From the NCBI GenBank assembly GCA_041940305.1, contig JBGTSJ010000015.1:1-64000 (forward strand): a DNA stretch of 64,000 bases. The letters run 5' to 3'. The notes beneath the pieces were generated by a model. It was given only the letters and a program-made list of their open reading frames with translations. It was not told the DNA's origin and searched no databases. The position numbers and the translations under genes were made by a program. Positions 16,934 to 25,714 of the stretch are shown in pieces. Each line of letters starts with the position of its first letter. Position 1 is the stretch's first letter. The DNA comes from JBGTSJ01 sp041940305 (lineage in GTDB: Bacteria; Planctomycetota; Planctomycetia; Planctomycetales; Planctomycetaceae).

Positions 16934-17776
16934 TCAGACCTCCTCCGCTTCCCGCTCCAGCAGCTCGTTGTCGTACTGCTCCTCGAGCTTGCGGACCGTC
17001 ACCGCCAGTTCCTCGTTCTGTTCGACGGCGCTGGTGACGTCCAACTCCCACTTGGTGCTGGCCGAGCGGAGCGTGTCGAGATCCATCGGCAGTTGCAGCA
17101 ACTTGGAGAGACGGCGGCTGACGGCCTCGATGCTGGCCGGATTGGTTCCCTGCAGGTATCCGGGAATCTCCGCCACGAGCGAGACCATCTCCAGGCCGTC
17201 TTCGGGCGCTCTGGTCATGAGGTAGGTCGTGAACGACCCCGGTCCCTGATACTCCGAGCGCCCCATGCCGAAGGGAGTCATCTCGCGCAGCAGTTCGGGC
17301 GTTGTGCAGGTGACGTAGACACGCGGCTCGCGCGTGTGCGGTACGGTGCCGCCGAACGACCCGACGAACAGGATCCGCCGAACGTTCGCCTGCCGAGCAA
17401 CCTCCAGAATGCAGTCGGCAAAGGAACGCCAGTGCATGTGGGGTTCCTTGCCGACGAACAGCAGCAGGTTGGCCTGCGGGAAGCAGTAGAACCGGTTGCT
17501 GGGCATCTCGACCGACTGCACGATGCCGTCCTTGATCGCAATGTGCGGACGGAACAGCGCGGCAATCTCCATCGAGCCGGGGAAGTTGTAGATGTAAAAT
17601 GGCTCCGGATCGATCTCGCCGACCGGTTCGGCGTCCAGCAGATCCACGATTCGCCGCACGGTGCCGGTGGAAACGTCGCCGCCGTCCATCCAGCCGGTGA
17701 ACGACAGAACCAGCGTGGCGTCATGCAGTTCGGGAAGATCGTCGATGCGGAGAGGGTTCGGTTGAGCGATATTCAT
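16934..17776 (-). CDS. PAC2 (proteasome-assembly-chaperone-like) family protein
   Basis: 280 residues of the PAC2 family: LVLSFTGWMDGGDVSTGTV near the start, FVGKEPHMHWRSF in the middle, RRILFVGSFGGTVPHTREP, then a C-terminal charged helix (EQNEELAVTVRKLEEQYDNE) likely to be a coiled coil. In eukaryotes and archaea relatives help assemble the proteasome; in bacteria the role is unknown. No signal peptide, so it is cytoplasmic. ATG 17776. It follows the amidohydrolase gene on the same strand by 66 bp and may share a transcript. Confidence 0.85.
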   Translation of the reverse strand: MNIAQPNPLRIDDLPELHDATLVLSFTGWMDGGDVSTGTVRRIVDLLDAEPVGEIDPEPFYIYNFPGSMEIAALFRPHIAIKDGIVQSVEMPSNRFYCFPQANLLLFVGKEPHMHWRSFADCILEVARQANVRRILFVGSFGGTVPHTREPRVYVTCTTPELLREMTPFGMGRSEYQGPGSFTTYLMTRAPEDGLEMVSLVAEIPGYLQGTNPASIEAVSRRLSKLLQLPMDLDTLRSASTKWELDVTSAVEQNEELAVTVRKLEEQYDNELLEREAEEV

Positions 17777-17842
17777 GCCCGAATTCTACGGCGACCGGCG
17801 CAGTCGCTCAATACGCTGTGACGTGTGTTCGACAATTCGCTG

Positions 17843-19150
17843 TCATTGGTCGCGGGGCGGCATCAGCTCTGTCAGGGCGGCGACGGTGGCGATCAGCCCG
17901 GTCTGGAGGGTGACGCGCGGCTCCGGATAATACTCGGCCGAGTGCAGAGAGGGGGGCGTCAGTCCGCGGCGGGCGAAGTCGTCCATACGGGCCGGGTCGA
18001 CCGACCCCAGCCGGAACATGAAGATCGGCACGCCCGCGAGTCCATACCGGCTGAAGTCCTCACCGCCCATCGATCGATCGGACAGGACCAGTTTCTCCTC
18101 TCCCAGAGCATCTACCAGAACCGGGACGACCCGCTCGACGAGTGCTTCGTCGTTGAACATCGCCGGCGTTCCTTCGGAGTACTCAATGACCGGTTCCGGC
18201 GCTCCGTATGTCTCGGCAACTGCTTTTGACCGCCGGATGATGCTCTGCTTGATCTGTTCGCGAACCTCGGCCGAGTAGCTGCGGATCGTCAGCTGCAGAT
18301 GGCAGCTGTCCGGGATGATGTTGTGCTTGGTGCCCCCGTGGATGGAGCCGACGGTGACGACGGCGGGCTCCAAGGGCGAAATCTCCCGGCTGACGATCGA
18401 CTGCAACGAAATGATCAGTTCGGCCGCCTGCACGATGGGGTCGATGCACCCCTGCGGATACGAGCCGTGCCCTCCGCGGCCGTTCACGGTGATGTCGCAG
18501 CTATCCACGTTCGCCAGAGCGAACCCGCTGCGGTAGCCGATCATGCCGGCCGGGAGCGTGGCGTCCACATGCGCGGCCAGAGCGAAGTCGGGCTGCGGGA
18601 ACTCGCGGAACAGCCCCGCTTCCAGCATGAGCTTGGCGCCGGCGCCCCGCTCCTCGGCCGGCTGGCCAATGAGCATGAGCGTGCCGGCCCACTGGTCGCG
18701 GTGCGTCGCCATGTAGTCGGCGGCGGCGATCAGATTCGTGATATGGATGTCATGCCCGCAGGCGTGCATCACGCCGACGTCCACTCCCTCTTCGTTCTGG
18801 GTGACGATCCGGGAGGCATAGTCCAGCCCGGTGTTCTCGGTAACGGGGAGTGCATCGAGGTCGCAGCGCCACATGACGGTCGGGCCAGCCCCGTTCTGCA
18901 GGATGCCGACGACGCCATGCTCTCCCACGCCGGTTGAGACTTCGCAGCCCGCGGCCTGCAGCCGCTCCGCAAGCCGAGCGGCCGTCTGCTCCTCGAAGTG
19001 CGACAACTCGGGATTTCGATGAAAGTCTGTGTACAGTTCCACGTATCGGTCGAGATGAGAGCCGATCCACTCAGGCGGGGTTTCGGCCCGACAGACCGAA
19101 GCGGAGACCCAGACCAGGAGGATGAGTGCCGGTAGTGAACAGCGATGCAT
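17843..19150 (-). CDS. Secreted M20D-family amidohydrolase
   Basis: 435 residues with a signal peptide (PALILLVWVSASVCRA-ET). It belongs to the M20D metal-dependent amidohydrolases (hippurate/indole-acetyl-amino-acid hydrolase group). Visible signatures: WRCDLDALPVTENTG, MHACGHDIHITNL (Cys and His metal ligands), PAEERGAGAKLMLEAG and a late GGEDFSRY. Such enzymes cut N-acyl amino acids. ATG 19150 has GAGGAG upstream. Exported forms of this family are seen in several planctomycetes; the substrate is unknown. It is divergent from the methyltransferase and precedes the PAC2 gene. Confidence 0.9.
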   Translation of the reverse strand: MHRCSLPALILLVWVSASVCRAETPPEWIGSHLDRYVELYTDFHRNPELSHFEEQTAARLAERLQAAGCEVSTGVGEHGVVGILQNGAGPTVMWRCDLDALPVTENTGLDYASRIVTQNEEGVDVGVMHACGHDIHITNLIAAADYMATHRDQWAGTLMLIGQPAEERGAGAKLMLEAGLFREFPQPDFALAAHVDATLPAGMIGYRSGFALANVDSCDITVNGRGGHGSYPQGCIDPIVQAAELIISLQSIVSREISPLEPAVVTVGSIHGGTKHNIIPDSCHLQLTIRSYSAEVREQIKQSIIRRSKAVAETYGAPEPVIEYSEGTPAMFNDEALVERVVPVLVDALGEEKLVLSDRSMGGEDFSRYGLAGVPIFMFRLGSVDPARMDDFARRGLTPPSLHSAEYYPEPRVTLQTGLIATVAALTELMPPRDQ

Positions 19151-19325
19151 CGTTGTGACTCCTCAGTAGCCATTGGACCGCCGCCCACAATACCAAAGTC
19201 GCGACGGCGCGCCCCGCATGCCGATCAGCACGTGGAAGCAAAGCTGATTTGCGCGCACGACGGCGTCGCCGGGATTGGATGCAGACTGCCGCGCTGCGGG
19301 AATCAGGTTCCGATACGATGCAACG

Positions 19326-20120
19326 ATGCCCGTCCATGAGATCGCCGCGATCGATGACCCGCGTCTCGATCCTTACCGCAATCTGCGTCGCACGAACCGG
19401 ACGCGGTGGTCCGGACAGTTCGTTGTTGAAAGTCATCGCGCCGTCCGACGCCTGATCGGGAGCGGGCTCCGGATCGAGTCGGTCCTGGTCATCGATCGCC
19501 GTCGGGACATCCTGGACGATGTCCTCACTCCCGATGTTCCGCTGCTCGTCGTTCCCAAGGACCTCGCGTCGGAACTGGCAGGGTTTCACTTTCATCAGGG
19601 GGTGATGGCGTGCGGATATCGACCTGCACCACTGACTGTCTCCGATCTGATGAAGACTGCAGCGGGACGTCCGGTCATTGTCGGCTGCCCGCGGATGACC
19701 GATCCTGACAATCTCGGCGGCCTCATTCGCCTCTGCGTTGGCTTCGGCGTCATTGGGCTGCTGCTTGGTCCCGACTGTGCCGACCCTTTCTCACGCAGAG
19801 TTCTGAGGGTCTCGATGGGGACCGCGTTTCAGCTTCCGATCATTGAGGGATGCGACTTTCCGGAATTGCTCGGCCGACTGCGTAGCGAACATCAATTCCG
19901 CGTCCTGGCAACCGTCCTGGACCGCGCTGCGACGCCCCTTTCGGAGCTGGCAAGGATTGAACGTGCCGTGCTCCTGCTGGGCAACGAGGCCGATGGCCTC
20001 GACGCCGCATCGATCGCCGCCAGCGACGAGCGCGTCACCATTCCCATGGCGGTGCACGCCGATTCGCTGAATGTCACCGTCGCCGCGGGAATCTTCCTGC
20101 ATGCACTCTGCGACGGGTAG
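19326..20120 (+). CDS. SpoU/TrmH-family RNA 2'-O-methyltransferase
   Basis: 264 residues. The N-terminal part resembles the substrate-binding domain (FVVESHRAVRRLIGSG), and the C-terminal knotted SPOUT domain has the three motifs: DPDNLGGLIRLCVGFG, LLLGNEADGLDAASI and IPMAVHADSLNVTVAAGIF. These bind S-adenosylmethionine and methylate ribose 2'-OH in tRNA or rRNA; the exact site cannot be read. ATG 19326 is the second in-frame ATG; the first at 19275 precedes a poor sequence. It ends 6 bp before the stop of a convergent membrane-protein gene. Confidence 0.88.
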   Translation: MPVHEIAAIDDPRLDPYRNLRRTNRTRWSGQFVVESHRAVRRLIGSGLRIESVLVIDRRRDILDDVLTPDVPLLVVPKDLASELAGFHFHQGVMACGYRPAPLTVSDLMKTAAGRPVIVGCPRMTDPDNLGGLIRLCVGFGVIGLLLGPDCADPFSRRVLRVSMGTAFQLPIIEGCDFPELLGRLRSEHQFRVLATVLDRAATPLSELARIERAVLLLGNEADGLDAASIAASDERVTIPMAVHADSLNVTVAAGIFLHALCDG

Positions 20121-20126
20121 CAGCCA

Positions 20127-20546
20127 TTACGGGCCGGAATCACACCACTCCCTGAGCAGTGGCCACAAGTCCCGGCGTGCCCAGCGAAGTCCCGCCCACC
20201 AGGTAAAGCCGTGCAGCAGAGACAGCAGCGTCAGCAGCACGGCGAACGCCATTGTCCAGATCGGGCACATTTCGGCGATGGCGAGCGGCAGCCAGATGCG
20301 CCACAGAAACGCCAGCCCCAGCATCACCATCGCGAAGTCCAGAACCGTCACACAGAACAGGATCAGATGCAGCGAGAACTTACCGTCGCGTTGCAGCGCG
20401 CTGAGTCCATTGATCCTCTCCCGCAGGAAGTGGCTTGCCGCCTGGGTATATGTCACCAGCGCCACCAGAAAGCCCAGCATGCCGAGCGCATCACCTGAGC
20501 TCAAACCGGCCGGTGCATCGTACGATGTCGCTTGGGCGATCAGCAT
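20127..20546 (-). CDS. Small membrane protein, unknown function
   Basis: 139 residues that I do not recognise, with three or four hydrophobic segments (for example ALGMLGFLVALVTYT at about 22-36, LILFCVTVLDFAMVMLGLAF at 59-78, and WTMAFAVLLTLLSLLHGF at 95-112) and a basic C-terminus. ATG 20546 is preceded by AGGGAG at acceptable spacing. The frame extends to 20708 but that part would overlap the promoter region of the divergent oligopeptidase gene and lacks conserved features. It is convergent with the methyltransferase gene and 6 bp from its stop. Confidence 0.6.
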   Translation of the reverse strand: MLIAQATSYDAPAGLSSGDALGMLGFLVALVTYTQAASHFLRERINGLSALQRDGKFSLHLILFCVTVLDFAMVMLGLAFLWRIWLPLAIAEMCPIWTMAFAVLLTLLSLLHGFTWWAGLRWARRDLWPLLREWCDSGP

Positions 20547-20758
20547 TGCGTCGATGCTCCCTGACGGCTGAGATTGCGAGCGCAGTTTCTTCGCGGGATT
20601 ATGCCGATTCAAACGGGAGAACGCCAAGATAGCGACGAACCTGCCAGGGACTTCGGATGTCCGCCGGGTTGAGACGCCGAGTCCTGCTTCGCATAATGAC
20701 GCGCCCACTCCCGTATCGCTCCGCGACCGCCATCCAAACTTGGACCGACCCGCCCCAA

Positions 20759-22582
20759 ATGCCCGATAAGTACGCGCTCACGTGGGATCTGGATTCCCTG
20801 TATCCCCATCCGCAGGAGCCGGCATTCACTGCCATCATTGAGGGGTACAAGCGCGACCTGACCGCGCTCGCCGACGACTCCGAACGGCTCCCGGCGGTGG
20901 CGCCCGCCGCGTCGGCCGAGTGGGTCGCATTCCTTGACCGCCTCGCCGACATCATCGCCCGCACCGACGACCTGCATGCATTCGTTGGCTGCCATGCCGC
21001 GGCCGATGCCGAGAGCAAGCTGTTCCAGCGGCTGGAGGGGGCTCTCTCCGCCCTCAGCCCGTATAGGGCTCAGGTTCTGACGAACCTGGAACTCGCGTTC
21101 AAGGGGATCGATGACGCCGCCTTCGCCACGTTTGTCGCGTCGGATGAGCGGCTCAGGCAGGTCGAGTTCTTCCTGGATGAGGCTCGCCGCAACGCGGCCT
21201 TCCGGCTTCCCAAAGAGCAGGAACTGCTGGCAGCCGATCTCGCCGTCGATGCGATCCATGCCTGGGGACGGCTGTATGACCGGCTGTCCGGCGAACTCCG
21301 CATCGCGGTCATGGAGAAAGGCGAAGTCGTCCGCAAGTCGCCCGGGCAGGTCACGCTGGACTCACCCGAACGGACCGTGCGGCAGAACAACTTCTACGCT
21401 GCCGACAAGGCGTGGCGCGGCATCGCCGATACCTGCGCCGATGCGCTCAATCACATCGCCGGCTTCCGGCTTGCGAAGTACCGCCGACTGGGGCTGCAGG
21501 ACCACCTTGAGGCTCCGCTGCGCGTCAACCGGCTGCGGCGAGAGACGCTCGACACGATGTGGCAGACGATCACCGAGCGCAAGGGAATGCTGCTCGATTT
21601 CTTTCAGGCGAAGGCGAAGCTGCTCGGACTGCCGAAACTCGCCTGGTACGACCTGCTGGCGCCGCTCCCGGTCGCTTCCGTGTTCGAATCCGACGCAGCC
21701 GCAGCGCAGCTGAGCTACGACCAGGCCTGCAACCTGTGCATCCGGACGTTTGGCGAGTTCAGCGCCGAACTGGGAGACTTCGCTCGCACGGCCGTCACGG
21801 ACCGCTGGATCGAGGTGGAGAATCGTCCCGGCAAGCGGCAGGGAGGCTTTTGCACCGGTCTGCCGACGAAGCGGCAATCCCGCATTTTCATGACGTTCAC
21901 CAACACGGCCGACAGCATGTCCACTCTCGCGCATGAGCTGGGGCACGCCTACCATTCGTTCGTCCTGCGGGATCAGCCGTTTCTGCTGCAGGACTATCCG
22001 ATGAACCTGGCCGAAACCGCTTCCACGTTCGCCGAAGCCATCCTCGGCCAGCGACGGCTCGCGGACGCGAAATCCAGCGACGAGAAGCGGGCCATTCTCG
22101 ACCACATGCTGACGGACGCGGTCGCGTTTCTGATGAACATCCACGCGCGGTTCATCTTCGAGCACAACTTCCACCTCGAGCGGGCGGGAGGCGAAGTCGG
22201 CGCAGAGCGGCTCTCCGAACTGATGCTGGCCGCCCAGAAAGAAGCCTACTTGGGCGGCCTCGCCGACGACGGCTGGTATCCGGGCTTCTGGATCTCCAAG
22301 CTCCACTTCTACATTTCGGGGACGCCGTTCTACAACTTCCCCTACACGTTCGGCTATCTGCTCTCTCAGGGTGTGTATGCCCTGGCGAGGGAAGAAGACA
22401 AGAATTTCCCCGAGCGCTACCGGCAGTTGCTCATTGCCACGGGCTGCCGTCAGTCTGAAGAGGCCGTCGCCTCGACGTTCGGCTATGACCTCAGCCAGCC
22501 GGACTTCTGGAATCGCAGCCTCGATCTGATCGAACAGCGGGTGGCCGAGTTCCTTGAACTGTGCAGTGCCGATGGGGAGTAA
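20759..22582 (+). CDS. M3-family oligoendopeptidase (PepF-like)
   Basis: 607 residues of the M3 oligopeptidase family. The zinc site is LAHELGHAYHSF (H392, E393, H396), with the third ligand in NLAETASTFAEAIL. The N-terminal helical domain and the C-terminal ISGTPFYNFPYTFGYLLSQG are typical. The family hydrolyses short peptides in the cytoplasm; no signal peptide is present. Start: ATG 20759 (PDKYALTWDL follows it) matches the family start; ATG 20696 is also in frame and neither has a clear ribosome site. Convergent with the DUF1501 gene. Confidence 0.92.
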   Translation: MPDKYALTWDLDSLYPHPQEPAFTAIIEGYKRDLTALADDSERLPAVAPAASAEWVAFLDRLADIIARTDDLHAFVGCHAAADAESKLFQRLEGALSALSPYRAQVLTNLELAFKGIDDAAFATFVASDERLRQVEFFLDEARRNAAFRLPKEQELLAADLAVDAIHAWGRLYDRLSGELRIAVMEKGEVVRKSPGQVTLDSPERTVRQNNFYAADKAWRGIADTCADALNHIAGFRLAKYRRLGLQDHLEAPLRVNRLRRETLDTMWQTITERKGMLLDFFQAKAKLLGLPKLAWYDLLAPLPVASVFESDAAAAQLSYDQACNLCIRTFGEFSAELGDFARTAVTDRWIEVENRPGKRQGGFCTGLPTKRQSRIFMTFTNTADSMSTLAHELGHAYHSFVLRDQPFLLQDYPMNLAETASTFAEAILGQRRLADAKSSDEKRAILDHMLTDAVAFLMNIHARFIFEHNFHLERAGGEVGAERLSELMLAAQKEAYLGGLADDGWYPGFWISKLHFYISGTPFYNFPYTFGYLLSQGVYALAREEDKNFPERYRQLLIATGCRQSEEAVASTFGYDLSQPDFWNRSLDLIEQRVAEFLELCSADGE

Positions 22583-22590
22583 GTCATCAA

Positions 22591-22618
22591 CGAGCCGCGA
22601 GCGGAAGGGAGCGGCTCG
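22591..22618. repeat. Hairpin between convergent genes
   Basis: Inverted arms CGAGCCGC (22591-22598) and GCGGCTCG (22611-22618) with a 12-nt loop, 8 bp after the M3 gene stop. No T-run follows, so it could be a bidirectional stop signal or a small dispersed palindrome. Only one copy is seen here. Confidence 0.5.
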
Positions 22619-22704
22619 AGCGTGGAGACCGCTGCCTGCAAGCCGCTGCCTGCCGGGCGCGGCTCATTTGGGCCGCTCAACGACGACGTCAATGCAAGCG
22701 CGGA

Positions 22705-24075
22705 TTACGCGAGGATGCCCGTGATCGGCTCGCCGTCGGCCAGCCGATACGGTCGGTCGGTCTGGTCGTGCAATTCGAGCCTGGGATTGATGCCGAACCG
22801 CGAAAAGATGGTGGCGGCGATATCGGCGGGCGTCACCGGGTCCAGTTCCGGATAGGCGGCGATGGCATCGCTCGCGCCGTAGACGTGTCCCCCCCGGACG
22901 CCGCCGCCGGCCATGGTAACGGTGTAGCAATCCGGCCAATGGTCCCGGCCGGCGCTGCCGTTGATCTTCGGCGTGCGTCCGAACTCGGCAAGCGTGACGA
23001 CGAGCGTCGAGTCGAGCAGGCCGCGGTCCGCGAGATCCGCGATCAGGGCCGAAACGGCGCGATCGGCCGGCGGGATCAGTTCGAGATGCCGGGGGAACAG
23101 GTTGGTGTGACTGTCCCAGTTGGCGTCCTGCCCGTTCCGTTGCCCGTCTAAGACGGCGACGAAGTTTACCCCCGACTCCACCAGCCTCCGCGCCAGCAGG
23201 GTGCTCTGTCCCAGCAGCGTGCGGCCGTACTGTTCGCGGCTCTTGTCCGATTCGCTGTCGATATCGAACGCATCCCGCACCGACTCGGACGAGATGAGTT
23301 CCAGCGCCCGCTGCTGATAGGTCTCCATTCGAGACTCGACTTCGCGGCCCAGCCCACGGTCCAACCGGTCGAGGAGCTGGCGACGATGCGCGATCTCGGC
23401 TGCACCGCCTGGACGCCGCGTCTCGAGTGCGGAGACGCTGAATTGCTCGGAATTGGGATTCCCGTCCACCTGGAAGCGGTCGTAGACGCCGCCGAGGAAC
23501 CCCGGAGTCTGACCCGGCAGCTGCACCACGTTGTACATGGTGTAGGGGAGAGCAACGTAGGGGAGAATGTGCGCGCGGTCGCCGAGCGCGTAGCTCACCG
23601 CCGAGCCGAGCGTGGGGTACGAGCGGGCCTCATCGGCCAACAGCTCCAGATCGCCCCCCGCCGGGGTGCGGCCAGTCAGCATTTCGGCGGCCGCCGAGTT
23701 ATGGTTCCGCATCGGGTGATGCACGCTGCGGATCAGCGTGAGGTGATGCATGACCCGGGCCGTGAGCGGCCAATGTTCGCTGATCTGAATGCCGGGCGCC
23801 GAAGTGCCGATCACGCCGTATTCACCGCGGACCTCCGCCGGCGCCAGGGGCTTGGGATCGAACGTCTCCAGTTGGCTCGGTCCGCCGTAGTGGAAGATGA
23901 CGATGCAGGAGCGGATGGGGTTGGAAGCCAACGACGGCCGTGTCCCGGTCGGGACTGCGGCGGCGATGCGCCGCAGTTCGAGCGCCCACGCAGCGGCTCC
24001 GAAAGCGGCTGACTGGATCCACGCCCGCCGAGTCGGGCGAAGTGCCGATCGCAAGCGTGCTGCGTCGCCCTGCAT
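22705..24075 (-). CDS. Tat-exported DUF1501 protein
   Basis: 456 residues. Opens with a twin-arginine-like signal (RRAWIQSAAFGAAAWAL), then the DUF1501 hallmark FHYGGPSQLETFDPKP, SEHWPLTARVMHHLTLIRSV, and near the end LVVTLAEFGRTPKINGSAGRDHWPDC (shown as AEFGRTPKINGSAGRDHW). The family is related to alkaline-phosphatase/sulfatase-like enzymes and in planctomycetes often sits beside DUF1549/DUF1553 cytochrome-like genes; none is adjacent here. ATG 24075 has GAGGGA just upstream. It follows the WD40 gene by 80 bp on the same strand. Confidence 0.9.
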   Translation of the reverse strand: MQGDAARLRSALRPTRRAWIQSAAFGAAAWALELRRIAAAVPTGTRPSLASNPIRSCIVIFHYGGPSQLETFDPKPLAPAEVRGEYGVIGTSAPGIQISEHWPLTARVMHHLTLIRSVHHPMRNHNSAAAEMLTGRTPAGGDLELLADEARSYPTLGSAVSYALGDRAHILPYVALPYTMYNVVQLPGQTPGFLGGVYDRFQVDGNPNSEQFSVSALETRRPGGAAEIAHRRQLLDRLDRGLGREVESRMETYQQRALELISSESVRDAFDIDSESDKSREQYGRTLLGQSTLLARRLVESGVNFVAVLDGQRNGQDANWDSHTNLFPRHLELIPPADRAVSALIADLADRGLLDSTLVVTLAEFGRTPKINGSAGRDHWPDCYTVTMAGGGVRGGHVYGASDAIAAYPELDPVTPADIAATIFSRFGINPRLELHDQTDRPYRLADGEPITGILA

Positions 24076-24155
24076 TGTCTTCCCTCAGAGCTCACCCGGA
24101 GACCAGCCGCTCATCGTAGCAGCCCCAAGACGTCGCATCCACTAACTCTGATGAG

Positions 24156-25199
24156 TTAGGCCGCAGCTTCAATGATCTTCCAGAGCACGACGTTATTTTC
24201 CTCCATGCAGGCCAGCCAGTCGCCCTGAGGAGAAAAAATCACGTCGCGACTGTCACCCAGCTGGCGCACCACTGTGCCGCTAACGGGGCGAAGCACGTGG
24301 AGCCCACCGAAAAAAGCGACTGCGAGCAGACGACCGTCCGGGCTGAAGGCAACCCGGCGGGCAACTTCGTAACCGGTCCGCGACCAGACAGGCTCGCGCG
24401 TGCCGGCGTCCCACAAACAGAGATTCCTCTCGATGTCCCAGCTGGCGACTCTGCTTCCGTCGGGTGAAAAAGTGATGTGATACACCCCGCCTGCGTGCCC
24501 GCCAAAGACTCCGATCCATTCACCATGCGGCAAGCTGTACAGCACGACGCTGCCGGAATCATCGCCGGCCGCCAGGAGTCTTCCGTCAGGACTGACGGCG
24601 AGACACCCGACGCGCCGTTCATGCCCCGTCAGCGTCTGACGCTCGGCGCCATGGACCGCATCCCACAGCTTGATGAACTTGCCACCGCAGCTGATCAGTG
24701 TTTGTCCGTCGGGCGCGTACACCAGATCCGCAATCTTGCTACTGTGACCTCTCAGCACCGCCGCGCGGGTCCACTGGCAGGTCTCGAACAATTCAATGCT
24801 CTGTCCGCGCGCACATGCCAGCTGGCGGCCGTCGGGCGAAAACCAGAGCCCCTCGGCCGCGTTGAACCGGTCACGGAGCGGTTTGCTGAGCTGCGCCAGT
24901 CGGACTCCATTGTCGAGTCTGTAGACCTTGGTCGTGAAATCGGCCACACCCGTCGCCAGCAGCGTTCCTTGAGGGGAGACGTCCAGAGTCATGACGGGCT
25001 GGCGGCCGCCGGGATCCATGTCATCAATGCAGTGCCTAAGCTCTCCAGCTTCGACTTCCCAGATGCGAATCGTGCGATCGCCGGTGCTGATTAGCGTCCG
25101 CCCGTCAGGCGTGACGGAGAGGCGCTCGGGCGGCCGACTGTGACCGGCTAGTTGATGCCAGCGTTCCAAGTTCGGACTCAGCCCATCGGTGACGCTCAC
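24156..25199 (-). CDS. WD40-repeat beta-propeller protein
   Basis: 347 residues made almost entirely of WD40 repeats, about seven blades: for example LSVTPDGRTLISTGDRTIRI, LVYAPDGQTLISCGGKFIKL, LAVSPDGRLLAAGDDSGSVV and VAFSPDGRLLAVAFFGG. Such propellers are scaffolds for protein complexes; no enzymatic part is attached. No signal peptide is seen, so it is probably cytoplasmic. GTG 25199 is preceded by GGAGG at 7-bp spacing. Followed by the DUF1501 gene, divergent from the VOC gene. Confidence 0.88.
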   Translation of the reverse strand: MSVTDGLSPNLERWHQLAGHSRPPERLSVTPDGRTLISTGDRTIRIWEVEAGELRHCIDDMDPGGRQPVMTLDVSPQGTLLATGVADFTTKVYRLDNGVRLAQLSKPLRDRFNAAEGLWFSPDGRQLACARGQSIELFETCQWTRAAVLRGHSSKIADLVYAPDGQTLISCGGKFIKLWDAVHGAERQTLTGHERRVGCLAVSPDGRLLAAGDDSGSVVLYSLPHGEWIGVFGGHAGGVYHITFSPDGSRVASWDIERNLCLWDAGTREPVWSRTGYEVARRVAFSPDGRLLAVAFFGGLHVLRPVSGTVVRQLGDSRDVIFSPQGDWLACMEENNVVLWKIIEAAA

Positions 25200-25300
25200 A
25201 ATCCGCCTCCGTCAAGTTGCGGGGGAACGGAGTCCAGCCTCCGCCTGCTGTTGTAAGCTCAGGCACGATCCCCACACAATGAGGCCGGGGAGGGGTAGCC

Positions 25301-25714
25301 ATGCCGCGTATCAAGGGAATCGTCGAGACCGCACTCTACGTCGCCGATCCCGCGCACTCGGCCGAGTTTTACCGGCGGGTCTGCGGCTTCGGCGTGCTGC
25401 TGGAGTCTGAACGGCTGATCGCGCTCGACGTGGCCGGTCAGGACGTCCTGCTGCTGTTTCAGGCCGGAGCCACCGACGAGGCCTTTGAGGTCGACGGCGG
25501 AGTCATTCCGGGGCACGGCGCGAGCGGCCGCAGCCATCTGGCGTTCTCGATCGATTCCGACGATCTCGGGCCCTGGCAGCAGCGGCTGGCCGCAGAGGGA
25601 GTGACCGTGGAGAGCGTGGTGGACTGGCCGCAGGGCGCCCGCAGCCTGTACTTCCGCGATCCTGACGGGCACCTGGTGGAGTTGCTCACGCCGGGCTTCT
25701 GGTCGATCTACTGA
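25301..25714 (+). CDS. VOC-family (glyoxalase/bleomycin-resistance fold) protein
   Basis: 137 residues of the vicinal-oxygen-chelate fold: ALYVADPAHSAEFYRRVCGF in the first half and YFRDPDGHLVELLTPGFW in the second, the latter carrying the usual metal-ligand region. Members include glyoxalase I, dioxygenases and antibiotic-binding proteins; the exact role cannot be read. ATG 25301. Its stop overlaps the stop region of the convergent secreted-protein gene by 7 bp. Confidence 0.88.
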   Translation: MPRIKGIVETALYVADPAHSAEFYRRVCGFGVLLESERLIALDVAGQDVLLLFQAGATDEAFEVDGGVIPGHGASGRSHLAFSIDSDDLGPWQQRLAAEGVTVESVVDWPQGARSLYFRDPDGHLVELLTPGFWSIY